This document shows positions 8,813-17,141 of a stretch of 38,664 nt of DNA, piece by piece. Positions within the stretch are counted from its first letter, which is position 1. The number at the start of each line of letters is the position of its first letter. The notes beneath the pieces are model-generated. The model was given only the letters and a program-made list of their open reading frames with translations. It was not told the origin of the DNA and did no database searches. This DNA is from Clostridiales bacterium (lineage in GTDB: Bacteria; Bacillota; Clostridia; Lachnospirales; Lachnospiraceae). The translations under genes and the position numbers were made by a program. The stretch spans positions 1-38,664 of the forward strand of contig JAJQDV010000047.1 of assembly GCA_021202015.1 (NCBI GenBank), written 5' to 3'.

Positions 8813-9763
8813 TCAATAGCACTTTGAACACGCATGCCGATCTCCCACATTTTCAATCGACACTTTGTATATGGTACGCTTCAGCCCGCTGCAGTTTAAA
8901 TCTCCATGATACTGTGTACCGTAATCCGTGATATAGGCCAGGCTTCCGCCTTTATAACAGCTGCAGGCATAGTAGATACCGCCGCTCTTATTTCGCAGGG
9001 CACCAAGTTCCGATACGGAAACGCTCCGGATCGACAGTTTTAAATACGGACATTCCGCCGTTTTATGATATGCGTTCCCGCTCGGCGTAATATATACCCA
9101 GTCTTCCTCTCCATCTTCATTCTCTTCATCCTGCACGGCGCCGGTCCATTTTTTCATTTTTACACTCTGACAAACCGGCAGGGTGTGGACACTCCAGAAG
9201 GAAACCGGCAGCTCAGCCTCATAAGACGCCGTCAGGGTGACATAGTCTCCGGACAGATCGGAGCTTAACAGTGAAATACCGCTAAGACCCTGTTCCAGAA
9301 CAGAATCCTCATATCCGTGCTCTCTCATATAGGTTCGAAAAAGGATTTCCCCCTCTGTGAGAGACAGGATCGTTCCCTCATCCTCTGAATCCTGATAAGA
9401 GACAGCCATGATTCTGGCGGCATACTGGAGCCCGCTGTTTACCTGCATCTGAATCATCAGCATAGGAAACATTCCGATTACAACCGCCGCCGCGAAGATA
9501 AACAGCGGCAGTATAAAGGCAGCCTCCACCGTAAAGCTCCCCTTTGTGCGGGCACACTGCAGTGCCTTTGCGCTGGTATTGTTCGGGGAAACATAAGAAA
9601 CAAAATCAAGAATTATCCGCATATGGTTTGAGAGAGGTTTGTCCGATTTAAGATTTGGTGAACGCTTCTTTCTTCTGTATCTGCGCAAAAGCACTGTAAT
9701 ATGCCCGCCCCCTTTTTCGTGTTGCCATAACCGTTCGGCGCTTTCACAGTTACGGGTATTCAT
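8813..9763 (-). CDS. TadE-family pseudopilin with C-terminal Cys-rich repeats
   Basis: Protein of 316 residues. After about 65 residues comes the class hallmark GSFTVEAAFILPLFIFAAAVVIGMF (processing site and pilin helix). The C-terminal 100 residues hold two related modules of the form YIT..G..YH....C..L followed by C.C or C.KC, at WVYITPSGNAYH and LAYITDYGTQYH, which look like small metal-binding or disulphide domains. It lies in the Tad operon between the DUF5702-type protein and the second prepilin peptidase. The long N-terminal stretch before the pilin helix makes the start uncertain. Confidence 0.8.
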   Translation of the reverse strand: MNTRNCESAERLWQHEKGGGHITVLLRRYRRKKRSPNLKSDKPLSNHMRIILDFVSYVSPNNTSAKALQCARTKGSFTVEAAFILPLFIFAAAVVIGMFPMLMIQMQVNSGLQYAARIMAVSYQDSEDEGTILSLTEGEILFRTYMREHGYEDSVLEQGLSGISLLSSDLSGDYVTLTASYEAELPVSFWSVHTLPVCQSVKMKKWTGAVQDEENEDGEEDWVYITPSGNAYHKTAECPYLKLSIRSVSVSELGALRNKSGGIYYACSCYKGGSLAYITDYGTQYHGDLNCSGLKRTIYKVSIENVGDRHACSKCY

Positions 9764-9769
9764 TTTTGT

Positions 9770-11314
9770 TTACTCTGAGCCCAGAAAGGAAATCCCGGCC
9801 TGATCCCGAAAGCAATAGGTTCCGAAAGAATGCTGCCCCAGAGTTACAAGATTCCAGAATAACGGCGACGCCTCGTACACATACTCACATTCCGCGCGGC
9901 AGATCATCTGATCCATCCTGACATCCGTATTCTTTTCAATCATGTCCATTGCCCGCTGTGCCAGTTTTTCATCCGAAGTCGTCCACATCAGAATCTGCAG
10001 ATAATTCGCGTAGGACAATCCCTTTGTCTGTTCTTTCCCGTCGACCGCATATATACCGGACGACAGACTTCCGATTTCCGTATGCCACTGATCCGCTGTC
10101 TTTACAAGAGACACCTTTCCACCCTCCAGAAGGATACGGACATCGCTGAGCGACTCGGCATAAGCCCAGGCTGCCAGCACGCCCTGTTTTACCACCGGTT
10201 CCAGCTCCGGAAGCCCCACCGCGGAGCACAGTACAAGCGCGGCCGCGGCGGCCTCCTGTTGTTTTTTCGCGTCAGTCTCGAGATAGACAAGATTCATGCC
10301 CTCCCTCATAAGAAGCAGCCGGCGCGCAACCACTTTTAAATTCTCCTGATCATCGGCTCTGCCTGCGATCATATATTCCAGCTCATAGTCCAGAACATGA
10401 TCCGACGCAGTCTCCGTCGCATCCGTAAAGTAACGATCCAGATACAGATGGAAAAACAGCTTCTCCGTGTTCGATGAATTGTATGAAACGGACAGCGTTC
10501 CGCTCTCCAGCGTACGGTTCTCGATACAGGCGCTGCAATCAATCGTTTTCTGGGAAATACTCTTTGACGACATCAGAAATGCCAGGATTCCGCTCTTCTG
10601 CATTTTCCTTACCCATTCCAGAGGATTCTCGGTAATCTCCACATTCACGCTCTCCGAACCTGCGTCACTTCCTGAATCCGCGCCGCTTCCTGAACCCGAT
10701 TCATTTCCCGAATCCGTGTTGCTTCCTGTCGAGTCCGTCTCTTCAGAACCGGATTCACCCGCACCGGAAGCCTCCTCTTTCGCTTTCTGCGCGGACTCAA
10801 GCGTCTCAAGTGCGTCGAGCGCCTCCGTCGCCAGATCCTCTTCCTCCTCCCTGACATCCCCTGTAATCCATGAGAGCATGGAATCAACCGCTTCCTCTCC
10901 CAGACTCAGCCGCATCATTTCCGCGGACTGTTCCCGAAAGGCCGCTCCCCCGTCATCTGTCGCCAGCTGGTAGGATGTCGTCGTGATCTCCGTCAGATGG
11001 ACCTGAAGCATATAGTAATTCTCCCGAAGGCCGGAATCTGTCAGATTGCCCTCAACTGCGTCCACCTGCAGGTCTTTCAGCCCCTCCAGCCCCGGGAGAT
11101 CTCCTTCCGGAGCCTCCCAGAACAGCAGATGGTACGCCTCCCAGAGCTGACGCTGGTAGGAAGCCATCACGGTATCCGCCGCCTGCATGGTGCTGACCCG
11201 GCTGTTTTGTACAAGCCCGCTGACACGGGAAGCTTCCAGAAACGCGAAGACCGCCGAGAAAAAGCATGTCAGCAGAAGCGCTGTAAACAAAGTGATACTG
11301 CCTCTTTTTTTCAT
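9770..11314 (-). CDS. DUF5702-type Tad pseudopilin
   Basis: About 514 residues. It begins MKKRGSITLFTALLLTCFFSAVFAFLEASR, a TadE/TadG-like start with a short basic leader, Gly-Ser and a hydrophobic helix with the conserved Glu. The rest is an extracytoplasmic domain of the DUF5702 kind seen in Clostridial Tad loci, with a Ser/Gly/Asp/Glu linker (18-bp imperfect DNA repeats near 10660-10740) between two folded parts. The ATG at 11314 overlaps the stop of the Flp1 gene (TGATG), which implies translational coupling. Confidence 0.75.
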   Translation of the reverse strand: MKKRGSITLFTALLLTCFFSAVFAFLEASRVSGLVQNSRVSTMQAADTVMASYQRQLWEAYHLLFWEAPEGDLPGLEGLKDLQVDAVEGNLTDSGLRENYYMLQVHLTEITTTSYQLATDDGGAAFREQSAEMMRLSLGEEAVDSMLSWITGDVREEEEDLATEALDALETLESAQKAKEEASGAGESGSEETDSTGSNTDSGNESGSGSGADSGSDAGSESVNVEITENPLEWVRKMQKSGILAFLMSSKSISQKTIDCSACIENRTLESGTLSVSYNSSNTEKLFFHLYLDRYFTDATETASDHVLDYELEYMIAGRADDQENLKVVARRLLLMREGMNLVYLETDAKKQQEAAAAALVLCSAVGLPELEPVVKQGVLAAWAYAESLSDVRILLEGGKVSLVKTADQWHTEIGSLSSGIYAVDGKEQTKGLSYANYLQILMWTTSDEKLAQRAMDMIEKNTDVRMDQMICRAECEYVYEASPLFWNLVTLGQHSFGTYCFRDQAGISFLGSE

Positions 11315-11481
11315 CACAGCGTGCCCGCCTGGTTGCTGATATTGGAAAATGTATTATTCACCAACGTGGTCAGCTGGCTCTTAAAAATTATAATCAAACC
11401 TATAATGACGACCAATATCAATATCACTTCCACAGTTCCTATCCCATCTTCTTCTTTCATAAAACGTTTTATATGATTCAA
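11314..11481 (-). CDS. Flp1-like pilin
   Basis: Small 55-residue protein starting at TTG, read as (M)NHIKRFMKEEDGIGTVEV then a hydrophobic helix and ending ISNQAGTL. The EEDGIGTVE motif followed by about 15 hydrophobic residues is the Flp1-like pilin signature of Firmicutes Tad loci: cleavage after Gly and Glu at +5. GGAGG lies 7 nt before the TTG, which decides the start; an internal ATG at 11460 has no ribosome site. It is probably the major pilin polymerised by TadA/B/C, and its stop overlaps the next start. Confidence 0.85.
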   Translation of the reverse strand: MNHIKRFMKEEDGIGTVEVILILVVIIGLIIIFKSQLTTLVNNTFSNISNQAGTL

Positions 11482-11525
11482 ACTTTCTTCCTCCCCTGCT
11501 TATTTTCATCGCGGCGTAAAACCCG

Positions 11526-12794
11526 TCACAGGCTTGTCAGGGCCGGCAGCAAAAGCACCAGAAGAATCAGCATCAGCATCACAAGCATCGGAAACAGCAG
11601 CTTCGCCCCCGCCTCTTCTCCCAACCTGCGCGCCCGGTTTTTCCGAATCTCCATTGCTTCCAGGGATTCTTTCCGCAAAAGCTCCCGGACATCCCTCGTC
11701 CCTTTGGAAAGATTCTGCGACAAAATCGAACTGAATCTCTTATACGACATCAGGCCGATGCGTCTGCCAAATCGTTCATACGCCTCGCCTTCTCCGCGGC
11801 CTTCCCGGATCTCACGCCATGTAATCCCCATTTCTTCCAGATACACGCTGTCGGGTTTGCTGTTTTTGCCCCCACTCTTCACAGCCGCATATCGCTCACG
11901 CTTTAAAATTCTTTCCCATGCCGCCCGAATGGTCATTCCGCTCTCCAGAAGCACGGAAAACTGATCGACCATCAGCGGGTATTCCCATTCCAGCTGCTCT
12001 CTTCTTTTTTTCTGTCTCTGTTTATCCGCCTGTTTTTCCTGCTGTTCCAGGCAAAAAGCAGCGACGATTCCGAGCAGAAGAAACAGAATCCACTGATACT
12101 GATTCTCTTCTTCCCAGATTACCCGATATCCGGCGACGGAATCCGGCAGGACAAAGCCGGACTGATCCCGGCTCTCCTCCTCCGCCTGTTCTGCTGCCTT
12201 TGTCAGTTCGGATAATATCCACTCCCGGCTTCCCTCCTCCGGAGGAAACACACGAACGGCATATGTCTCCATCCGCGTATAATCTCCATAAATAAATTTC
12301 ACGGTCAGATCAACCAGCGCTCCCTCCTCTCCGAGGCCGTCTGAAAAAATAGCGCCGTCTGCCTGCAGGATACCGGAATCGCTGCTCTCACAGGAAACCT
12401 GAACCCGCCCGTCGCAGACCTGTGAGGGAAGACTGAGATCATATCGAACCTCATTCGCGGATTCGTTCTCTCCCAGATATCCGGCCTCCCATTCCAGAAC
12501 GGCCTGATCCAGCAGAGCAAACGCCTCCTCCGGATCGGACTGCACCGGGGAAACTGACAGTTCCAGTTCCCCGGATTCCGAGGCCTCATCTCCCTGTCCG
12601 GCGGATTTTTCCAGGCGAAAGGAAAATGTTCTGTTCTGCGTATCTCCGCCCTCGGCGTCCCGCTCGACAAATCCGGCGTTTCCTTCCGCGTCAGTCCGAT
12701 CCCGGATATAAACTCCTGCGGCAAGCAGAATAAACAGGCCGAGGATCAGGATAGACTTTCTGTGCGAATGCAGTATATATTTTAAATTCCTCAA
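11526..12794 (-). CDS. TadC-like type II secretion F protein with extra N-terminal domain
   Basis: About 422 residues. The C-terminal ~200 residues form a T2SSF/TadC-type inner-membrane platform: a TM helix, a cytoplasmic helical bundle (ERILKRERY, GLMSYKRFSSILSQNLSKGT, LRKESLEAMEIRKNRARRLGEEAGAKLLFPM) and a last TM helix. TadC proteins are usually about 290 residues; here an N-terminal TM helix (ILILGLFILLAAGVYI) and a ~190-residue extracytoplasmic domain precede it. The TTG at 12794 follows GGAGGGGAA right after the tadB stop and is the best start; the frame is open to 12866. Confidence 0.75.
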   Translation of the reverse strand: MRNLKYILHSHRKSILILGLFILLAAGVYIRDRTDAEGNAGFVERDAEGGDTQNRTFSFRLEKSAGQGDEASESGELELSVSPVQSDPEEAFALLDQAVLEWEAGYLGENESANEVRYDLSLPSQVCDGRVQVSCESSDSGILQADGAIFSDGLGEEGALVDLTVKFIYGDYTRMETYAVRVFPPEEGSREWILSELTKAAEQAEEESRDQSGFVLPDSVAGYRVIWEEENQYQWILFLLLGIVAAFCLEQQEKQADKQRQKKRREQLEWEYPLMVDQFSVLLESGMTIRAAWERILKRERYAAVKSGGKNSKPDSVYLEEMGITWREIREGRGEGEAYERFGRRIGLMSYKRFSSILSQNLSKGTRDVRELLRKESLEAMEIRKNRARRLGEEAGAKLLFPMLVMLMLILLVLLLPALTSL

Positions 12795-12802
12795 TTCCCC
12801 TC

Positions 12803-13567
12803 CTATACCGAAATATCCGTCAAATGCTCCGACCAGAACAGGCAGCACAGATAGCCTCCCAGACAAATGCTCATTACCAGAATTCCCAGAGCATTATGGT
12901 ACAGCGTGCTGACATAAGAAGGTGAACTGATCGTCACAAACAACAGGACTCCCGGAAGCAGCAGATTCATCATTCTCTGCTCCATTTTTTTCGACGCCAC
13001 AGAAATCTCAATATCCGAAAGTATCTCTGCCTTCTGCTGCATCTGTCCCGTGACCGAACGTATGATCACACCCAGGTCTCCTCCGCTTCGCTTCGCGTAG
13101 GAAAACACCTCAGAAAAGCGGCAGATATCCTCGACGCCGCTCTGCACGGCATATTCCGACAGTATTTTCTCCAGCGGTTCATTCATGGCCAGCCTCTGGT
13201 TCATATGCCGAAGTTCAACACAAAAGACCGCATCTTCCCCATACAGCGCCGCCATCTCCTTCTCCGCCCTTCTCCAGGCATTTTCCATGGAATAGCCCGC
13301 ACCGAGCGAACCGGATACCATCTGCATGGCAGATATAAACTGCCGCTGTAAATCCCGGGTGCGCCTTTGCATCCACCGCTCTCTGCTTCTTTTTATATAC
13401 AGCGGAACAATGATTGCCCCCAGGCACATTGCCCACGCGGAGCGATAGAATACAAAGGCCGCACCCGCGGTAAGGAGGAATCCCGCAGCAACCTGTGTTC
13501 TGAACCATCCCGATGGCAGTCCTGCATAATCCGGACTGCGTATGGAGATTTTTCGACAATGCCGCAC
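12803..13567 (-). CDS. tadB: TadB-like pilus assembly platform protein (start uncertain)
   Basis: Inner-membrane T2SSF protein with TM helices near its N terminus (GFLLTAGAAFVFYRS), a cytoplasmic bundle with FISAMQMVSGSLGAGYSMENAWRRAEKE and RSGGDLGVIIRSVTGQMQQKAEI, and two C-terminal TM helices. The frame is open to 14005, but that part is the shadow of tadA. No ATG with a ribosome site exists after the tadA stop; the first plausible codon is GTG 13567, inside the structured repeat at 13538-13614. So a repeat may supply or have disturbed this start. It should pair with the TadC-like protein below TadA. Confidence 0.72.
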   Translation of the reverse strand: MRHCRKISIRSPDYAGLPSGWFRTQVAAGFLLTAGAAFVFYRSAWAMCLGAIIVPLYIKRSRERWMQRRTRDLQRQFISAMQMVSGSLGAGYSMENAWRRAEKEMAALYGEDAVFCVELRHMNQRLAMNEPLEKILSEYAVQSGVEDICRFSEVFSYAKRSGGDLGVIIRSVTGQMQQKAEILSDIEISVASKKMEQRMMNLLLPGVLLFVTISSPSYVSTLYHNALGILVMSICLGGYLCCLFWSEHLTDISV

Positions 13568-13614
13568 ACAGCCCGCGCGGCGGGCATGAGGAAAAATCCG
13601 TCTCCTGCCCGATT
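13538..13614 (-). repeat. Structured dispersed repeat, copy A (tadA/tadB junction)
   Basis: A 77-bp segment that matches 17142-17220 in the same orientation at roughly three quarters of positions by eye. On the minus strand it can form GGGCA...TGCCC around a T-rich loop and then a small CGGC/GTCG hairpin. In copy B the first stem is GAGTA...TACTC, so two base pairs changed on both arms. It begins 14 bp past the tadA stop and covers the apparent start of tadB. Confidence 0.75.
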
Positions 13615-13628
13615 GAGGCTCTGCCCCT

Positions 13629-14876
13629 CTACTCCTGTTCCGCTTCGATAATTTTCCGGTAATCCTCTTCCAGCCCTTCGGTCTGAAGCTTTTGAATATG
13701 GTGTAAATCCTCTTCTTTTTTCCAGATTCCATAAATCTTACCATCTCTTTCTCCTGTCTCCTCAAACCGATACAAAGTGGAAAGCCGGATCCTCCCGTCA
13801 CGGATTCCGTCAATCTCCGATATCCGGAGCACCTTTCTGCTCCTGTCCCGAAGCCGTCCGAGATGTACCAGAATATCGATGCCCGAAGCAATCTGCCTGC
13901 GGATGGCCTCCATCGGAAGATCCATCCCCATGAGAACCATCGTTTCCAGCCGCGACAGCATGTCCTGGCTGCTGTTCGCGTGGCCTGTAGATAAAGATCC
14001 GTCATGTCCCGTATTCAGACTCTGCAGCATATCCAGCGCTTCCGCGCCGCGAACCTCCCCGACAATGATCCTGTCCGGCCGCATTCGCAGCGCCGTACGG
14101 ATCAGGTCGCGGATACTGATCTTTGCCGCGCCGCTTCCGTTGCTGTCCCGGGTCTCCAGACGCACCAGGTTCTTCACGGACTTCATCTGCAGTTCCGCGG
14201 AATCCTCAATGGTCACCACGCGCTGAGACGGCGGTATGTGCTCCGACAGCGCGTTCAGGAATGTCGTCTTTCCGGAACCGGTACCTCCGGAAACAAAAAT
14301 ATTATATCCGGCCCGAACCATCAGAATCAGGAAATCGGCCGCCTCCCTCGATATGGAGCCCAGCGAAATCAGCCGTTCCAGCGTCATCGGATCCCTGGAA
14401 AACTTTCGGATAGACAGGGCGGATCCGTCGACAGAGACAGGCGAAAGCACAACATTCACCCTGGAACCGTCCGCCAGCCTCGCATCCACGATCGGCTGCG
14501 ACTCATTGACTGCACGGTTGGCGCTCCCGACGATCTGCTGAATTACGTCCGCCAGTCTCTCAGGCGTCAGACACCTGCCTTCCCACGGCCGGATCTGCCC
14601 GAACTTCTCATAAAAGATATGCTCCGGTCCGTTGACCATGATCTCCGTGATATCCTCATCGTCGAGCAGATCCTGGATCACATCCAGTCTGCGCAGAGAA
14701 TTAAAGATCTGCCTCTGATAATCCGCCCTCGACTCCAGTGAGAGCAGATGATTTCTGCTGTAATCACTGACATACCCTGCAATCATCTCCCGAAGCTCAT
14801 CATCCGAAATATCTCTCGACAGATCCATCTCGTTCAGAAGTTTTTCCCGAATCTCCTGCCATCCCTCCGGTTTCAT
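13629..14876 (-). CDS. tadA: TadA/CpaF-type pilus assembly ATPase
   Basis: Secretion ATPase of 415 residues. Walker A GGTGSGKTT is at residues 197-205, followed by the Asp/Glu and His boxes (VVTIEDSAELQ; RIIVGEVRG; LNTGHDGSLSTGHANS) characteristic of the CpaF/TadA group. The N-terminal DEDITEIMVNGPEHIFYE segment is the usual N1 domain. It is a cytoplasmic hexamer that drives pilin polymerisation. The ATG at 14876 follows GGAGGGAAAG and overlaps the stop of the tadZ-like gene (ATGA), indicating coupling. Confidence 0.93.
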   Translation of the reverse strand: MKPEGWQEIREKLLNEMDLSRDISDDELREMIAGYVSDYSRNHLLSLESRADYQRQIFNSLRRLDVIQDLLDDEDITEIMVNGPEHIFYEKFGQIRPWEGRCLTPERLADVIQQIVGSANRAVNESQPIVDARLADGSRVNVVLSPVSVDGSALSIRKFSRDPMTLERLISLGSISREAADFLILMVRAGYNIFVSGGTGSGKTTFLNALSEHIPPSQRVVTIEDSAELQMKSVKNLVRLETRDSNGSGAAKISIRDLIRTALRMRPDRIIVGEVRGAEALDMLQSLNTGHDGSLSTGHANSSQDMLSRLETMVLMGMDLPMEAIRRQIASGIDILVHLGRLRDRSRKVLRISEIDGIRDGRIRLSTLYRFEETGERDGKIYGIWKKEEDLHHIQKLQTEGLEEDYRKIIEAEQE

Positions 14877-15841
14877 GTTTTCTTTCCCTCCAGATAATTT
14901 CTCGCAAGCCGACCCGGAGATCCCTCTTTCCATTCATGAATCAGATGTATCCCGCCCTGATCCGTTAAAATCCGGGGAACCTGAATCTGCTCTATCGGGG
15001 TTTCCTTCGACCCCAGGCACAGTCGGATAAAACGCAGCCACTCCCTGCCGCTGTATTCGGAGAGACCTCCGCCGCCGTTCAGATGAAATATCCTGGCTGC
15101 CGCCTGAAAAAACAGTTCACAGCCGCAGCAGCCGGTTCCAAGCGCAGTTACAACGCAGTCATATTCCCTGTGGTTCCTTACCGTCTGTATCAGCCGACGG
15201 ATCTCCGGTTCCCGGAGCTCGTGCAGAATCATCGGATTGGCCGGAGGCATGATATAATCGACCTGTTCCAGCTGTCTCGCATATGCTTCAAGACATACAT
15301 CCTCCTTCCTGCGAAGAGCTACGGTTAAATCCGTCAGATCCGTCCCCTGCTCCAGAAGAAATAACTCTTCCATGCCGCTGCATTCTGACAGGTTCAGATA
15401 TAAAACGCCTTTCCTGTCTCCGAGGATCTGTGCGCAGGTCATTGAAAATGCCAGGAGATCCGAAGAGGAGTCATCTGTCGTCATCACGATCCACTCCTGT
15501 CTTCCGGCCGTGATCGGATGAACCTCGGCGCCATGCATCTCCCTGTAACGAAACATAATTTTCTGATACAGCTTTTCACAGGACTGATAGCGGCAGATTC
15601 CGATTGAATCCTCCTCCTCCGTAAGTACAATACAGGACGGAGCCGCCCTTTCTCCGCGCACCGATTCAATAAATTGTTCCGAGCCGACCCATATCGTACT
15701 CCGGTCTTCCAGCAGCTCGTCCTTCGGATCCTCCGTAATCCCGACCTGTATCTCCCCGTTCAGACGCGAACCGAGACAGATCGCCAGCTTCTGCATATAG
15801 ACCGGCTCAAATCCGCCTAAGACAATGGCAGGCTCCTGCAT
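14873..15841 (-). CDS. TadZ/CpaE-like protein lacking a P-loop
   Basis: 322 residues in the position normally held by TadZ/CpaE, the MinD-like localisation ATPase of Tad systems. An N-terminal receiver-like segment (PAIVLGGFEPVYMQKLAICL) is followed by a region where a deviant Walker A (GGxGKT) is expected, but the sequence reads MTTDDSSSDLLAFSMTCAQ with no Gly-Lys-Thr. The downstream VLYLNLSECSG resembles the switch I strand of MinD-type folds. It probably keeps the fold but not ATP hydrolysis. It overlaps tadV at its 5' end and tadA at its 3' end. Confidence 0.7.
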   Translation of the reverse strand: MQEPAIVLGGFEPVYMQKLAICLGSRLNGEIQVGITEDPKDELLEDRSTIWVGSEQFIESVRGERAAPSCIVLTEEEDSIGICRYQSCEKLYQKIMFRYREMHGAEVHPITAGRQEWIVMTTDDSSSDLLAFSMTCAQILGDRKGVLYLNLSECSGMEELFLLEQGTDLTDLTVALRRKEDVCLEAYARQLEQVDYIMPPANPMILHELREPEIRRLIQTVRNHREYDCVVTALGTGCCGCELFFQAAARIFHLNGGGGLSEYSGREWLRFIRLCLGSKETPIEQIQVPRILTDQGGIHLIHEWKEGSPGRLARNYLEGKKT

Positions 15842-16353
15842 AAAATCACCCCCCGCCAGGCAGCGTACCCAAGAAAAATCGCTGCCGAGAAATGTATCGT
15901 ATGACCCTTCATCCGTCTTCCCGGATACATTTCAATCTTCTTTCGTACAAGAATACCTGTAAAATATTGAATACATAACAACAGACTGCATTTAAGCTCT
16001 CTGAGACTCAGCAATTTGCCGAGAGAGATTCCTGCCGCAAACAGGAAAGATAAAAAGATACAAAAGAGTATGTCTCTTCCGCCATTCAGACAGCCGATGA
16101 CCAGAAACAGTTTCACATCCCCGGCGCCGACAGCCCCCATACAAAAAGGAATCCAGCAGATCAGTAGCGGAATCAGCAGTCCGCCAAAAAAACCCACCCA
16201 TCCGAAAGAGGACCATTGCAGAGCCCTCAGCAGAAGGCCCGCCGCCAACCCCGCCCGGATACACCGGTTCGGGATCCTGCCGGAACGGAAATCTGTCACG
16301 ACTGCCATAACCAGAACGGCTATTGAGACATAAACAGGAACATCGTTTCCAAT
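15817..16353 (-). CDS. tadV: TadV/CpaA-type A24 prepilin peptidase (apparent ATT start)
   Basis: Polytopic membrane peptidase, 178 residues with the chosen start. Catalytic Asp residues lie in VTDFRSGRIPN and GAGDVK, the standard A24 pair. The first in-frame ATG (16308) would begin only four residues before the first Asp and remove the preceding membrane helix. Reading from ATT at 16353 restores that helix (VPVYVSIAVLVMAVV), and AGGAGGTG lies 8 nt before it. ATT is a rare start codon, so this is an inference. It is the first gene of the Tad operon behind a consensus-like promoter. Confidence 0.8.
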   Translation of the reverse strand: MGNDVPVYVSIAVLVMAVVTDFRSGRIPNRCIRAGLAAGLLLRALQWSSFGWVGFFGGLLIPLLICWIPFCMGAVGAGDVKLFLVIGCLNGGRDILFCIFLSFLFAAGISLGKLLSLRELKCSLLLCIQYFTGILVRKKIEMYPGRRMKGHTIHFSAAIFLGYAAWRGVILCRSLPLS

Positions 16354-16390
16354 TCAAATCACCTCCTTTTCCTGTTTTAAGGTGATTCGG

Positions 16391-16419
16391 ATTATAAACC
16401 ATATTCAGCACTTTGTCCA
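16391..16419 (-). promoter_or_regulatory. Promoter of the Tad operon
   Basis: TGGACA (16414-16419) and a perfect TATAAT (16391-16396) are separated by 17 bp on the minus strand, 38 bp before the ribosome-site-associated start of tadV. It is the only strong promoter I see ahead of the 10-kb series of closely packed genes down to 6651. Confidence 0.75.
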
Positions 16420-16457
16420 TACCCGATTTTCTATCCGCTTCTCCGCTTGTGCACTTT

Positions 16458-16730
16458 TCACAATAATTGAAGAAAAAGTATGCCATACAACGCCAGCATC
16501 CCGCAGAATCCAAGGCTTCCGAATGTCAAAACACTGATGAGGTTCAACCCGATCTCCACCTCCCATCCCCTCGACCGGAAAAAGGAATTCAGAAAACAGG
16601 TCACGATAAGGCACACCACCGTCCGGGTGGCAAAATTCAGCAGAATCTCGCCTCTTTTCTTTAATATTCCGATCAAAAGAACCAGGAGGCATACCCCCGC
16701 CACCGCCAATATTCCGATTCTCATATCCAT
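16458..16730 (-). CDS. BofA-like pro-sigma-K processing inhibitor family protein
   Basis: Membrane protein of 90 residues with three hydrophobic stretches (ILAVAGVCLLVLLIGIL, FATRTVVCLIVTCFL, and a last pair) ending in the family motif IGLNLISVLTFGSLGFCGMLALYGILFL. BofA in Bacillus holds the SpoIVFB protease inactive in the forespore membrane. It lies divergently from a yaaL/DUF2508 gene, a neighbour of bofA in Bacillus as well. It marks the host as a probable spore former. Confidence 0.75.
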   Translation of the reverse strand: MDMRIGILAVAGVCLLVLLIGILKKRGEILLNFATRTVVCLIVTCFLNSFFRSRGWEVEIGLNLISVLTFGSLGFCGMLALYGILFLQLL

Positions 16731-16871
16731 ACAGCTGTCCTGATTGCTCCGCTTACTCTACTATATTAATTTTGTGCAGTTTTATTACTATGAAAGTTCC
16801 GTATATTTTCCATTTTTCCGACTATACTTATATCAGGAAAAATTCTCGACACAGACAGGAGGCGCCAAAAC

Positions 16872-17111
16872 ATGAGATCACGGAACCACCCCGACCGGGA
16901 TGCGAAAGAATGGAGCATTTCAGAAGCCATCCGGCAGGCAAAGGAGGATCTGGACAGCGCATATATGAATCTGGATCACGTCCTTGACCCGGATCTGATC
17001 GACTGCTATATCTACCAGTTAAAATCCGCTCAGATGCGCTATCACTTCCTGCTTCACTGTGCGCAGAAAAACAGAAGGATCCCTGACTGCGAAAAATCCG
17101 AACAGCCCTGA
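16872..17111 (+). CDS. YaaL/DUF2508 family protein
   Basis: 79-residue soluble protein containing AKEDLDSAYMNLDHVLDPDLIDCYIYQLKSAQMRYHFLL, the core pattern of DUF2508 (YaaL in Bacillus). The function is unknown. AGGAGG lies 11 nt before the ATG. It is divergent from the bofA-like gene, a pairing kept across spore-forming Firmicutes; the bases TATACT near 16825 could be its -10. Confidence 0.75.
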   Translation: MRSRNHPDRDAKEWSISEAIRQAKEDLDSAYMNLDHVLDPDLIDCYIYQLKSAQMRYHFLLHCAQKNRRIPDCEKSEQP

Positions 17112-17141
17112 ATCCTCCTGCTTTTTTCAATGCGCAGGGCC

